From assembly GCF_001522545.3 (NCBI RefSeq), contig NC_031770.1, forward strand, positions 11,671,239 through 11,735,238: a stretch of 64,000 bases of DNA. The letters run 5' to 3'. Of this stretch, positions 1-17,348 are shown in pieces (position 1 is the first letter of the stretch; each line of letters opens with the position of its first letter). This DNA comes from Parus major (Eukaryota > Chordata > Aves > Passeriformes > Paridae). The notes below the pieces were generated by a model that did not search any database, was not told the origin of the DNA, and saw only the letters and a program-made list of their open reading frames with translations. A program made the position numbers and the translations under genes.

Positions 1-1272
1 CAAAGATGTCTTGCAAGAACTCCACACATTTGTAGACAGATGCCCTTATAAAAGCCATATTGGCTTCTGTTCATTAGATCATCTTCACCCATCTGTCCAG
101 TAATCCCTGTCTTATCACAGCTTTTGATTCTTTGTGATGGACATGTCAGTATTAGGGAGCAGTATCTTCTGAAGCTAGTTAAAAATTGGTAGTGTTTCTG
201 CCACCTTCCATTCTTTTGACACTGAAAGCAGTCTGAAGTAAGAAGCCACATGATAAAATTAGATGTTCAGCTGCCTTATTCTAAGCATTCCTTCAAGGAC
301 CACTCAGTCAAAACAACTTTCGTTATTTTCTGCTATAACTTATTCTGTAACACTTTGCAGGCCATTAGAGATTTTTCAGCCCTTTACTGTACTCCCTGTA
401 GGGTCTTTTTTCATGGCTGAAGGATACAGGTGTCCTCATCTGCCGTTAGTCTCAAGCTATTTAATGGATTTACCGAGTCTTCTCAGCTTTCTCTGAAACC
501 TTTATACTTCTGATAAAAGGTCAAAGCTTTACAGGAGAGAAGAAGAATGGAAAACTGCACACAACACTGCTCCTGTAAAGTCATGCAAAAAGTTACTGGA
601 TCCTGTCTAGGGATCCTCTGCCTGCAGACAGAATATTAAGACTCAGAAGAGTTTCCACAGTCACTGCAAGCTTCCCATGTTGAGTTTCCTTCTTCTGGGC
701 AAGACAATGTGCAATTCCAACTCTGAGTATCAAAACCACTAATGGGATAAGGAAGAGGTGCACTACATTTCTCTATTAAAGATGTTACTGCCCATGAGGA
801 CATAAAGCTTAATTGCACATTATGTGCATGCCATGTTTTGGGCTGATGGCCCAGAGAACGAGAGAGAAGCAGCCAATGGGGCACAAATTACCTACTAAGC
901 TGTCACGATACATCTTGTCAAATACCTTCTCCTGGCCAAGGCTCAAGAAAGGAATCACAATCAATCCTGAAATATCCCATATAAAAGGTACCAAAACAGT
1001 TATGGATTGTCCAGGCACTCAAGCCATGAATTCTTTGGGACTTATCTAGGAAGATGCAATCTTTCAGCAGAAGCTTCGGGCATAGAAAATTGTTCTTGCT
1101 CAAGTTTTAAATCTGCACTATAATCTACAACACAGTATTTAAGAATAAATATCAGGCACACCTCTTCAGTGGCAGGGGTCCCCTTATGATAAGGAAATTC
1201 TCCTGATTTGTGTTTGTACAAGAAATTCTAGGGGGGAAACAGTAGGACTATGATGGAAGAGATCTAATAATT

Positions 1273-1760
1273 TGATGTTTTCAACTGGAATAGAATTTAT
1301 TTTATTCCCAATAGCTGGTGTAGTGCTGTGTTTTGCATTTAGGATGAGAACAGTGTTGATAACACACTGATGTTTTGGCTTTTGCTCAGTTGTGTCTACT
1401 CTCATTCAAGGACTTTTCAGTGTCCCATCCTCTGCTGGTGGGGAGCTGCACCAGAAGCTGAGAGGGAGCACAGCTGGGACAGCTGACCCAAACTGGTCAA
1501 AGGGATATTCCATATCATAGAGTGTCATGCCCAGTATATAAACTGGGGAAATTGGCTGGAAAGGAGCAATTGCTGCCTGGGGACTGGCTGGGCATTGGCA
1601 ATTGTATTTTGCATCACTTGCTTTTCTTGGGTTTTATTTTTATCTTTTTTTTTTTTTCCCCCTTAATTACAATTATGATTATTATATTCTACTTGTTTTA
1701 ATTATTGTGTGGTCCTTTTCTGAACCTGTGTGGTTTTTTCTTTTACCACCACACTTGGTC
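1273..1760 (+). mobile_element. Solo LTR, avian ERVL-like family
   Basis: It starts TGATGTTTTCAACTGGAATA and runs through GCTGTGTTTTGCATTTAGGA, a GACAGCTGACCCAAACTGG block, a TATATAAACTGGGG promoter-like box at about 1536-1549 and a T-rich 3' part. The order of blocks matches the LTR at 30866-32248. I recognise the type from memory as a common LTR of passerine and other neoavian genomes. There are no internal retroviral genes next to it, hence solo. The ends are approximate. The reading direction (plus) is antisense to TTBK1. Confidence 0.75.
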
Positions 1761-3119
1761 ACTGTGAGAAAACTCAAACCAGCACTGGTTGTTCCCAGGG
1801 AGTCTTTCCCAATTGCTGTGTCAATATTTTGTATTGACTGAATCTAAAGGAAGATGTCCATATGGGAAACTTACCTTCCCACACCTGCTCAGGATGTGTA
1901 TGGGACAGCCATTCTCTTATGTAACAACAGCCAATGTGATCATTTTTCCTTGAGTGAAATGCAATACACAATGCCCTAGCTGAGGGAATAGGATGGATTC
2001 CCAGGCAAAGGCACTTAAATTTCTATAATATTCCAGGAGCAAAGATCACTATTTCTTTTCTGATACTCACTGCAAAAAGATCTTTGGGAGGGAAACCAGC
2101 CATCTCTCCAACCATACCTGAAACTACTCTACCAGCTGGACTATATGCAAGTGTAGTATGCAAAAGTATGCAAAATATTTTTTACTACATCCTATCTTCA
2201 CTTTTCCAGGGAAGAGGCATGCCTGTTGCTGTCAAATGAGTCAGAAGACCCCAAAATGCTGCTCTAACACCCACATCCTCCTGCTGTGAAAGTGCTGAAA
2301 GTTTGATCCTAACCATGAAACAAAACTGACAGTGATCCATTAAAGGGACAGACCTGACATCTGAGGCCATGAGCCCAAGAAGTACAAAAACATAGGGTAT
2401 AAGATCCATCACCTGACAGCTCAAGTCTATTTTGTTCTACAATAATTTTCCTGTCCTCTTCTTAGGTAAACTTGTGTCATCCATCAGAGAGTAGTGATCT
2501 CTGGTCACCCTTAGTCTCTGGTTACAGACTGGTATGTCTCTCTTGGAGACATCATCTCGGGGGCCCAGAACTGTGTAAAATTGCCACATGGCATGACATG
2601 TGTTTAGGAGAATCTAAAACTTCAAATTCAATTAAGATTTTTAAATAAACCATGGTTTTACATATTAGTAAACCCACTTTCCCAACTTCCTTTCTTTCTC
2701 TGTGGGTCTGATACTGCTGACAAATTCAAATGGCCTCTGGTATAGTTTTTAATATTTCAGGGTAATACATCCAGATAAATCAACATAAAGACATCTCTGA
2801 AGCTGAGATGCTTGGAGAATTTGCTGGAATAGGTCTCCAAGTCAAGCTAGAAGAGTCAGTGTTAGGTGGCAAGCTGCAGATGCCAGACTTTTGTGGGGAG
2901 TTCCCTTCAGGAGACTTCTTGCCCAAGCTGTACCTGCAAGAAACTGAAGTCAATAAGGCAATTCACAGCTTCAGTCAAATGTCCTACTGTGAAAGAGCTG
3001 TTTGTGATTTGTACTGCTTGAATTCTGTCTGGAAACATCTCCTTCCATTTCAGTCTCAAGGGTGGCTTTTTGGTACCAATAGGATACATTTTAAATTGGA
3101 ATAGAATATAGGAGCACGT

Positions 3120-3520
3120 AGGTTCAAAAGCAGCTTTGGAAATCCCTAATCCAACCATCTGCTCAAAGCAGAACTAATTAAAAGGCAGATCATATTTGTC
3201 ATCCAGCCAATCTTTGGAAATCCCCAAGGATGGTAATTCCATATATTTTCTAAGTACCTGTTTCATATATAAGAACCCAGACTCTGAATTTTCCATCCCC
3301 CCTGGATTTAGTCACAATTTCCCCTGATGCCTCTATTCTCCCCACAACTGTCCTTGAGGCAGTGAAAGACAGCAATCAGACCCCCTCTTTGACTTCTCTA
3401 CTCCAAGACAATAAAAATTCCAGCTTCCTCTGCATCTCATCAGTACACTTCCATCCCTCTGTAGAGCTCTCCGTCTTAGTGGCAAATAGTATTTTTCCAC
3501 TGCACTATCCAGAAAGTATT
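3120..3520 (-). mobile_element. Old CR1-like fragment
   Basis: It contains phrases of the reverse CR1 3' region, such as TGGAAATCCCTAATCCAACC, followed by sequence in keeping with the inside of the element. It is strongly diverged and the ends are uncertain. Confidence 0.5.
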
Positions 3521-4187
3521 TGCCTTTTCCTTTTAATTTTTAAAAAATTTGTGGTTGCTATGTTACAACATGTACATAGCTAAACCACAAAGACACTGTT
3601 GGAGAGAGTTTGTTGGAAGATCCTCCTACCACTTTCCCACTCATTTGATGCACTATCAACAGGAGCAGGCACTCAGATAAGACTGCACAGATCTGCTTTT
3701 AAAATGTTGTTTCCATCACTCTGTCTTTAATGTACAGAGGAAACCACTGTGATAAAAAAAAAGCAACACAGAATCAAGTTGCTTCAGTTCTGTTGTGTTA
3801 GTCTAAGTTACTCACATATAGGATGATAGCAAATACTGAATGGGAGGAAAAACTCTATTTTAGATGAATATTAAAGAAAGAGATAATAATGACCAAGGCC
3901 TATATGAGTCTGCAAAAAATCAAAGGGGTTAGTGTGCACAGTTGAACTGTCACTATAGGCTCTTAGACCTTGGCATGCTGTGCCAAAATTCTGTCACATT
4001 TGGAACACCTCAAAATTTTTGTGTCTTAATGAAAGCTAGAAATACTGTGTTGTTTGGGAGGAACTATCTGGTGTGGAGTCCAGGATTATTTTAGACAGAT
4101 GGTGGAAGAAGATGAAGAAACTTTTGAGGTTTTGAAGAAATGTATAGTCCAGACTGTTTCTCCTAGTACTAGGAAAGGTATTCCTCA

Positions 4188-6762
<2,575 letters not shown>

Positions 6763-9700
6763 TCAGAAACAGAGTGGATGACTGAATCCCCTGTGCAGCC
6801 AACTCCTGAGAACTTCTTGTCTAAACTGCTATTTTGTATGCACCCAAGGAAAAAAAGGTTCTTACTGCCTTCTTGTGCTTTAGCAGCTACACAAAGAGCA
6901 TCCTCCGATTCTGCATTTCTAGGAAAGCTCACTCTACAGAGAAGGCAAGGTGGTTACAGTGCTATGTTAGAACAGTAATAGGCCAGGCATAGAGATAAGA
7001 ACATTAATCAAGATTAGATTTTCCTTTTTAAACTCCAGGTCAAGGGAAAAGCTAGTAAAGAAGTGCAAATCTGAGTCACGACTAACATGAGCCAAGTAAA
7101 GCCTGAAGGAGGCCTGGTCAGAATGGAAATGGGGATCACCTCCTCTGACAGATGTCCACAAACATTTGCTGACACTGCTGCTCAGCACCTTCTGTAAGAC
7201 TTCAACAATTTATGAACCTCCGACTTTCAGAGTTCTTGCTTTTTTCCAGATTCTTCCCAGTATATCCTATCTTTGTTTTTCTCTTTCCCTTTCCCTGATT
7301 CTACTTTTCATGTCTTTGGGAATTAAAGGCTTGATATAGTGGGTGTGGAAAGGCAGTCCTCCTGTGACTTATCTGTCCCATCTGGAGGCTTTCTCTGCTT
7401 TGGGGGATGAGCAACTGTTCCAACTCTTTCTACTGCTGCCTCCACAGGAACATTAGACCATGTGAGTTCACTTAATGCAGATGTCATTCTGAAAAAACTT
7501 GCATTTAAATAATGACATCCACCAAATTCTGTCAGTTGAACTAGAAGCACCAGAGTTAACAAGACTTAACAGCAGCGCTTCCAAAATTCTTGTGGTAAAT
7601 CAGGTTCAGGCCCAGACTTCTTCCATCATAAGGCTAAGCTTGGGCAAAGAACTAAACATGTTCAAAATGAAGATCATATTCCAGCAGAAAATCGAGCATA
7701 TTAATAAGAAATTAATAGAGTAACTTGTCCCACAGAGGCCAGTGGATTCAGGTTTGTTCTTTCAGCTGTGCCTGCACTTTCAGAACCAGGCCTAAAACTC
7801 TGTACTTTCATTCTAGGGCACCCTTTTGTCACTTTAAATAGGTACAATTCAGTTGCTTCCTCTTGGGTACAGGGAAGTTACTCTGAATTTTGATATTCTC
7901 AGAAAGAATAAAATTTCAAATTTTTTTGACAAGTTCACCAACACCATGTAACATATGCACACCTGTATGGTGTGCAATGCAGCTCTTAAGTTATAATGAT
8001 TCTAAGCAAAAAAAAAGCTGCAAGTCTATCTTACAACTCTTTTATGCTAATCAAATACTCCCCAAAGAGAACCCACATGCATATCCCCTGCACTTAATCC
8101 ACCATTTGCAGTACACCAGCCTGAGCTATTATTTAGCAGCAGGTAAGAGTAGATAATATATTTGTGATCATGTACCTCATTGCTTTCAGAACTATGCAAT
8201 TCAGGATTCCCACTGACAAACGACTGCACAATATTTTTCAGAGTTCCAGAGAATTCACTGATATAAGTTCCTGAAAAGCAGAATACTGGCCACTGGAATA
8301 CAGCCATCAACACAAATTTGCTCTACACATTCAAGAGAAAGAAGACATTCCTCTTTTCCATTATGAATGGAGGATAGTGTGTTTGGATACTTTTCATGAG
8401 CCATAAGGGTGTATTATGAACAATTCTAACACGTAACCTGTAATGTTTTCAGAACAAAAGTTATTAAATTTTTGCAGTCCATGCAAGTACTGAAACAAGT
8501 ACCAAGTGTGCTGGCTTCAGTATGTCAGCAATGTCTCTAAAAATTGTTTTAGATCAATACTTACTATTTTTGGCAGACAGGCTATCTGTGCAGTCTTTAG
8601 ACTTCAGAACTTAGATCTGCTCTGAAACCCATGCCAGGCAGTTTGCAAGCATTGGTTGCTAACCTCTTCTCTCTCAGGAGCAAAGCAAAGCCTAGCTTTT
8701 GGTGCAGGCCTTTAACCATGCATCTGTCCCACAGCCAACAAGACTGGCTGCTCCTGAACAGTCCCACACCTGAATCCAGAGGGTTCAACCTCCACTCCTC
8801 TCTCACGTGGGACCTCAGGGAAGAGAGACTACTACAACTGAGCAAGACTTTTCAATTGCTTTGACAGGACCTTTAGAGTCCTTTGAACAAAACAGGCAGA
8901 TGCTAACTGTGTAATAGTGTCTTTTGCTCATAAAGGTTGTACCTCTTTTACCCATATTTTCCTGCCCTGCCAGTCACAAGGAATTGGTCATTGCAATCAA
9001 GTATTTCCCAGGCTGTGGAGATACCTTGTTTTCCATCCAAACAGCTTCTTCCTGAGCATTTACTGTAGTACATGCTGCAGACCCAGCTATTATTGACTTC
9101 TCTTCTGAATTCATAAACATTAGTTTTCCAGATGATTTCTTTACACATTTAATTTCTTCCAGTTAACAAACTTCATCCCACCACTGCACTGGCCAGCAGT
9201 GGAAAAGAGCCTGGCTAAAGCATCCTTGTTGTCCAGACCAGTCCACAGTTGACACGGAATTGAAATTGCAACAGTTAAGAGCTTCAGACTATGGAGTCAT
9301 ATATAATCCAACTGATTTGAGACACCAAAATGATGAATATATAACAAGCTATCAAGTTGAAACACAATTTTAAACCATAGATGATTTTTTTTACACATCA
9401 GTATTATTACAAAAAATGTTATAATGTTTCACTGATATTGTGTCTACCACAAAGCTAAAGTACTTCACTACACAGTGCTGCATTGTGTTAGAAGTTTGGT
9501 TTAAAATGAGTTTCAGCTTGGGAGAATGTGTTAGATCACTACCACAGAGCAAAACCTATACTCTATGTTCTTCTCACTGCATTAGCATACCTCCCAGGCA
9601 GAGACAGAACTAGGTAACAAAATCCTGTATGAAGTGGATGCATTTTCCAAACTGTGGTCTTATACACCCATCATTCTCCAGTTAAACACTCAGGATCATT

Positions 9701-10122
9701 TGTATTTCAAGTGCCAACAGTGTCTCCCTCATGATTCACATGAAGTCTTTCTTTCCTGCACACTCTCCTTTTAACTGAGGAGTGCTCATATTTCCTCATT
9801 AATGTGAATCCCTGTTCCTCACACCATGTTCATTCACAGAGATTAAAATTATTCCTTTTGCCTCACTGGCAAAAGGAAACTGGATATTTTGTATGTCCCA
9901 GTTTCCAGCTGCCTTCCTAAAAACTTGTATTTGGATGCCAGTATTTTCCTCCTGCTGTTTCTTGTGACCATGGTACTCTTATGACCATTGGTTCCTCCCC
10001 AGCTTTCTGGAAGCCTGTGCAGACACCTCATGAGATTAACCACCTTTGCCCCTGGCAGGCATGCTGTCACCTAGGATATTAACCTATCTCTCCTGGAAAA
10101 GGACTTTCAGCAGTAAGAACGT

Positions 10123-10141
10123 GAAAAAAAAAAAAAAAAAA
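10123..10141. repeat. Poly-A run
   Basis: A run of about 19 A. No retroelement body was recognised on its left, so it is not taken as a retrocopy tail. Confidence 0.85.
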
Positions 10142-13100
10142 GCACAGTTTGAAGAGAAGGTGGTAATGAGAGAGGAGACACCACAGATCATAGAAAGCTT
10201 TTGAGATGTATCCTTGATAGAAATGACTTGTTGGAAAGGTTGTGGTAAGAAGGAAAAGTGAAAGAAAGCTTTAATTGAACTAAAAGGAAGTATTCCTGTG
10301 ACCTCTCTGAACCTTCTGCTTCTTCAGACAGGTTCATGAGAGAGATGTAGGGATATCCCCCTCCACCTCTTCTGGTAGGGACAAAATCCACACCTCTTAT
10401 ATGTGTTTTGACTTTTTAATCTAAACAGCAGCATTTTGTAGAATCATTGATAACTGCATCATATTTTATGCCCATGGGGAGTCAGAAATTAATAGAAGAA
10501 GCTGGAGACAGAAAAGTAAGATGAGAAAAATCCCCTTCCCTTGCCTCTGAAACCACAGAATTGACAAAATCAGTCTGGCACCACCCAAATATCTGCCAGC
10601 CCCTTAGGCAGAATCCCAAGTGTTCTAGGCCTTTGCATCACATTTAGGTAGCTGTCGTGATCCTGCTGAAAAACAAACAGATCATGAGGGAAAAAAGAAA
10701 ACCAGGTGTAATTTGGACTTCCATATATAACAAAAGCACAAACCAAAATGAAAACCCAGAAGCATGGTGATGGCTCACTCACAACTCATAGCAGAGATGG
10801 TTACGAGCAGCGGATGGGAAGCCAACGCATCAAACACAGCCTCAAAAGAAGAGCCCAAAAGAACTGTAAAACAGAGAGAAACCCAAAGAAAAACATGATA
10901 AAAAAAACAACAAAATGAGAAAAAAATTGAACAGAAATGAATTAAAAAACATTCAATATTGTATCCCAACAGAAACCTATGTCTTGTTTAGCTGTTGCCA
11001 TCTCCCATCACCCTTCCCAGTGCTGTTGGCCCATCCTGTGGTTTCATTTAGACACAAAAGACACGAAGCCTTGCACGAGCCTGTGTGATTTGTGAGTGTT
11101 CTGTAAGTGGTGAGAGGGGGCCCTCTAGGGAGAACCTTTCCTTGCCTGTATATCACACCTAATAACTGCAAAAACAAAGCTGAGAACAGCCATGCAGACA
11201 GCCTTACCATAGGTCACCTGTACACTTCTACTGTGATTTTCCTTCCTACAATTATATGATGTGTACACCTCCCCTTCCTCCCCATACCAAACTGATCTAA
11301 GAGCTCACAAGGGGATTTGCTCCCTCATCTCTTGCCCTTTTCATCCAGATCAAGTTCTAACATTAGCATGTAAGTTTCTAACAGTCAACAGCAACATCCC
11401 CTTCCTATTTGAATTGTTATGGGTTCTCACCCAAGATACTTGTTTTTTTTCTGCAACCACTTGCTTTCTCACAATCAATCTCCATACAAACAGTGGCTTT
11501 TCAACTTTACAGGTCTCACAGCTGCCAACTTCAGGCATGTTTCCCTTTCCCTGGTGACTGCTGCCGTGCTCCACTGTCTGGGGGGGGATACAGAATGGTG
11601 GTTTTGGAGACAGCAGGATGAAACTCAGTGCTGCCTTTAGGTCACACGAGAAGTCATTGTATCTGTGAATGGCACAGTAGAGAAATCTGAGGGACATCCT
11701 CATCAGAGGCAAGAATTAATATTATAATATATTACATAACCTTAAAACTCAATTCAGTGACCTGAGGAAATCCTTGACTGAGGGATACTTACTCCAATAG
11801 AAATCAAGTAATCAAAAGCAATCCACACAATGGAGTTTCTTATTTGAGTCTCACTATTCCGCTTTCCTAAAAATGTGCAAATCCTAAGAATTCCATAAAT
11901 TTTGCATGAAATTTAGTTTTGAGAAAGCTATTTAAGTCTCCTGCTATTCTTTCCAAATGAAAAGACACAAAGCAGTGGAGCTAAAATGCCATCATTGCTA
12001 CTTTAGGACAGTTCAAAACTTCCAATGAGTTTAACATCATTAAAGACCAAGATATTTTGTCATTCTAAATAGCATGCATCACATGATTCCTGCACCTGAA
12101 CTTGTGCTGAAGATGAGAATGTCTTTCTCACAGTAAAAACAAAGAATATTTTTTTTTAGTCAAAAGCTTATTTCAGTTGTAATCCTATTATTCAGTTATC
12201 ATGATTTTAACAAGAGGGCTTTGGCCTCAGAGCTGCACTTGTTTCTAACATGCAAGGTCCCATAAGGCAACAAGCAGCACACAGAATATCCCCACAGAAA
12301 GAATAGAGTAAGAAAGGTAAGTTTTCATCTACTGAAACAAATCAAGGGAACTATTGAAATGGAAATGTTTTGGAGTCACATCTCCTTTGGGATTTAGAGC
12401 TCAAAATGCTTCCCTGGAACCAGATGGAGATGATGATTATTTTCTATCAAAAGGAAGAAGACAAAAGGCAGTTGTGACAAACACTGAGATGCAGCACACT
12501 GAAGTTCAAACCTCCCCACCCTCTGAACAGACATGAAAACCACACCTCCCTCCTTCCAGAGTACACTCTTGTCCCTAAGCCACAGGGTGCTTTGAGATGC
12601 AAGTTTAAGAACATACAGGTTGGAAAGGATACCTCTTGCACAGAATACATGAATAATTATTACCAAGAGGGACGAAGGGTATGATCTGGCAGCAAATGCA
12701 CTTACCTGACTGAGGGGAGATATGACCTGAAATCCAACTTGAATCCAACATTCACTTGCCTAGGGAGCAAAGGCTCTGTTCCCTCATCACCAGCCACAGT
12801 AAGAGTTTTATATTACTCCCTCCGTTTTCCAGTGGGAAGTATAATCAGAGCTTCAAGTGGAATAGCATCAACCAGAAGGAATGACACATTTAGATGTAAT
12901 GTATACCCCCCTGCAGCTTGGTAGTAAAAGCACTCAGAGATGGAAAATGGAATCTCAGTCCCCTGCAGGTATACATAAAATCTGAGCCTGGATTTCCTTC
13001 CTTTTCCCTCACCCCTTTAGCAGCTGCTGTGTAAAATAAAACCAACAACAACCTGGTGTAGATGATCTGAGGTCACCCTCATTGACCCCAGGCTTTACAG

Positions 13101-16100
13101 TGAGGAAAGCAGAGAAACAGCCACATGTAGCAAGATACCAGATTCCCTGCCTGCTAAGAGAGTTTCAAACTCATCACCTAGTCTGCTTTTCATATATTTA
13201 ATTTCAACAGACTTGGATTTCTGTAACTGTGATGTTTTAAATCAGAACATAATCTCCCAAGTCCAATTTGCTAGTCCAGCAATGAAAGTAACAATGAGAA
13301 CCTTAATGTAATTTTCATGGCTATTTGTTTTATAACTAACCCATTCCTGGTGAAATTGCATTTATACTAAACATACTAAATGTGCAATGTTTTTAATACT
13401 TAGGTCCATTCTTTTTCCTTTTCTTCATCTCTGAACAAATGTGACCATGCTGTGTTTTCAGCCTTTCCTGTGTTTACCTTTTTACAATACAAAGTTTAAG
13501 ACAAAAATTATGTTCCCTCCCAAGCTAATATAGTAATACAGCTCCAGAAATCTGTTATTCTACTCCAAAACATTCATTCCTTACATAATACCACAGATTT
13601 ACATGTATTTCATGTATAAAGCAAGTATAAATCTACTGGGCTTCTATGTCTAAATATCTGGAGTATTAGGATGTAGACGTTCCTGTCCTCTGTGTTATTT
13701 TATAGCTCATTTTCCAGTGGGGGGAAAACTATTTAGTAGAAAAACATGCCATCATCTCTTCTTCTAGTACCTTGCTCACTGCAACAAAGTTTATTTTTAA
13801 CACTATGCACAGACATTTGGAAAATAAGTACCTTTTTGTCAATTAGCTGACACATTTCTTCAGCCTTCCTCACGCTCTTCTGCACAGGCTGTGCACTGTC
13901 CTGCCTACACCATCATCCCTGTGCCCACTGACTCCCAGAGCCTCCCTCGTGCATGTGCAGTCTCTCCAGCAAGGCACTGCAAACTACTGCAGTGCAGTCT
14001 GAGCCACAAGGAGATCGAGATCTAATCAATGGGCTGCAGCTGACTATGCTAAAATAAAATGCTTGCTGAGCAGAACAGTCCACTGTCATATCCTGCAACG
14101 GGAGAGAGCTTCAGGAAAAACATAGCCACTATTTTCAAATAAATAATTAAGACCAAGCTGCTTAACTCTTGAATACTTTCAATTAATATTTGTGGATATT
14201 CCCCACAGGGAATATGTTTCTGAAGTCAGGGTACCACAGACAGAGGAAAGGCACAATGCTTTCTGTACTGCACGTGACAGAACAGGCAGAGCCGAGCAAT
14301 GAGCAAGGAGTTCTTGTCCAAAACCTGACTTACATTAGCACAGAAGACCTTCATGACTCAGAACACCTCCATTACATAAGCATATGTTGTTCATCATCTG
14401 CATAACAATGTTTATGTTCGTGTTCCCCTTCAAGTTCACATTTTCTTCTCAGCCTTAGCTCTCCATATCAAACAGATTCTGCTAGTCCAGCTCTCTGCTA
14501 TAAAAACTAATGCAAGATGAAAAATTTGACTTGTACACATTCTAAATAAGAGAATTCTGCATATTTAAAAAAACCCAAAATTTTCTCAGTTCCTTCCCCA
14601 GTTGCTTAGTTCTGTTGTCTTAGCACTGACTACTGACACTGCTGCATGGTTGTACAACCAAGATGTCACAGTGAATAAAACTGGTCATGTCTCTATCTGA
14701 ACTACAGCAAAAGGTTGCATTCAAGGTAAATAACAGTTAAATCCCTAAAAAAAGATCACTGCATCCTGTAATATCAAATTTGTTACCAAAGGTCTTTGGA
14801 TTCTCCACAAAATGGACTTTTTAGGTGTGAGGAAATAAGGGAAGGGGAGAAAATCGGGAAGAAAAATCTGGACTTGTTTCTCTGAAGAGTATGCCCTGCA
14901 ACTGCAAGCACTTATTAACTAGTATTTTACAGACTTTAATAAATACCTTTAATTCATCTTCTTGTGCATGTTATAATCACAATCACTTCAATTCTTCTTC
15001 ACCCAAGTTTGTCATTACTGTCTTCTGAACACTGCTTACATCTGCAACACCTTCCTTGAAACTGGATGGGTGGTATTTCATGCATCATTAACTGTTACCT
15101 CATCTAGATTTGTACAAAGGCACTTAAAAGGTGATGTACTTTTCATCATCCTATTCCATATGGACTGTAACAATTGCATCACTGGCTCTATTCATCTCAG
15201 GTAACCTGTCTCCTATCCTAAAGGAGATGATTCTGGACATCCTATAGGTGGGTCACAGGGAGCTGGGCAGATGCAGTTTCACCTGGCATGTGCAATACTG
15301 ATTTTTAAAAGGCATAATGTTGGTTCAGGCCCCAGACAACAGAATGAAAATTTGACACTCTCCTAAAGAACAAAATCAGCAGAAATGTAACTAGCTGGGA
15401 TAGCTACCTTTCTAATTAGGAAAAGTCTACACAGCTTTTCTAAGGGAAAGTAGCACATCACCAACACTTTTCTCTGCAGCATTTGTGCATACAGGCAAGG
15501 ACAAGCTAGTCCACATAGCTAGTCCACAAACACCTGAGTTTTTAAAAACATCAGCCTCTCAAAAGGTCCACACTACAAGAAATTGCACTGCAAAATATAC
15601 TTCTCTCTCTCATTTGAGTGGTGTCAACTATAGCTATCCTTTAAAAAGGCAATAAACAAAGAATTTTGAAATCAGTCAAATTCACAACATGATTTCCTTT
15701 ATATCAAAGTTTAACTGTGAGGCTGGTTTTTAATGTTTAACAAAAACTTTGGCATGAAAAGCATGAAAATTTTGATTTAATTTTTCCCCTCTCTTTATAG
15801 CATTTATAAACAGCACAGTAGACTGATAATTAAGAGAGCTGTAGCAGCTGTGACAGCACTTAACAATGCAAGGGTGTGAGGGAGCCCAGGAACTTTGCTC
15901 AGGACAGTGTGGGCCTCACTGGGCCTGCAGTAATGGTGGTGATGGGCCATGGAGCCTGGTTCCCCAAGCGAACAAGATCAACAGAATCTTCACAGAGCCT
16001 CTGGAAGGGAAAAAGCAAGAACCCTGCGATGCAAGGGTACAGCTAGTGGTAATGCTCAAGGAGTAACTGATGGATATTCCCAAGAAAAGGGAAAGCTGGC

Positions 16101-16689
16101 AACAGAAGGGAGACTCCTGCCCCATATGCAGATCAGTAGATGTAGAATAGATTAAGTATTGTGGGAACTGGTGAGGAGGAACAAAACCCTGCCAGGGGAG
16201 CTACCTGAGCCTGAATCAAATGTCTGTACAAGGAAGCAAAGGTGAGTGATGGTGACTGAAGATTCCTTCCTGCAGGAAATAAATGTCCCCATCCACTGAC
16301 CTAACTCCATGTCTCAAAAGCTTTGTGGCTTGTTGGGAACCTGGATATAGGATAATAAGGACAGATTGCTAAGTTTATGTGGCCATCTGACTATTAACAC
16401 TTGAAGCTCATTCATGGGAACACTAGAAGTGCCTGGTTTTCAAGCTGTGACCTTGAATATTCTGAGTGACTACAGACCTCGAGGCATGGGGGTCTGGGTG
16501 CTCTCCTAAATCCTGCCTGGGAGAAGCTTAGGCAGCAGCAGATGCATTATGCAAGTCAATGCCAAGCTGTCAAAGACATGGCTTTGGCTTCTATGACCAC
16601 AGGTCCTTCTGAGGAAAAAGAACTATTGGTGGAAGAAGGGACCCATTTGACACAATTGGCAAGAGCATCTTTGCAAAGACTTTGCAAAG

Positions 16690-17348
16690 TCTTCACTGTC
16701 CATGAACCAGCAGTGTCCTTATAGCCAAGAAGGCCAAGGGTACCTTGGGATGCATTAAGAAGAGCATCCAGGTCAGCAAGCATTCCTTGCCAGCAGGTCC
16801 AGGAAGATGATCCTGCCCCTCTGCTGAGCCCTGGTGAGGCCAGTCTGGAGTGCTGTGTCCAGCTCTGGCATCCTCAGGGCAAGAGAGACACGGAGCTCCT
16901 GGAGAGGGTCCAACAGAGGGTGACAAAGAGGATGAAGGGACTGGAGCACCTCAGTTCTGAGGAGAGGCTGAGGGAGCTGGGCCTGTTCAGCCTGGAGAAG
17001 AGACACTGAGAGGGAACCTCATCAATGTCTGTCAGTGTCTGCAGGGAGGGCTCCCAGGATGGACCAGGCTCTGCTCGGCGGTGCCGGGCAAAGGGACAAG
17101 AGGCAACGGGCAGGAACTGAGGCTCAGGGATCATGAGGAAGAACTTTCCTGTGCAGTGCCTGAGCACTGGGACAGATTGCCCTGAGTGGTTGTGGAGTCT
17201 CCCTCACTGGGGATATTCAAGAACCATCTGGATGCAATCCTGTGCCACATGCTCTGGGATGACCTTGTTTGAGCAGGAAGGCTGGATCAGATGCCCCACT
17301 GTGGTCCCTTCCAACTTTACCCATTCTGTCAATCTCTGTGTGATTCTT
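16690..17348 (+). mobile_element. CR1 LINE, 3' portion with intact 3' tail
   Basis: The forward CR1 blocks appear in order: GCCAAGAAGGCCAAGGGTAC, GGTGAGGCCAGTCTGGAGTG, CTGAGGAGAGGCTGAGGGAG, CTGGGCCTGTTCAGCCTGGA and GGTCCCTTCCAACTTTACCC. It ends in the CR1 terminal repeat TTCTGTCAATCTCTGTGTGA followed by TTCT. It is 5' truncated, as is usual for CR1. The reverse transcriptase is not present in usable form. It is antisense to TTBK1 transcription. Confidence 0.92.
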
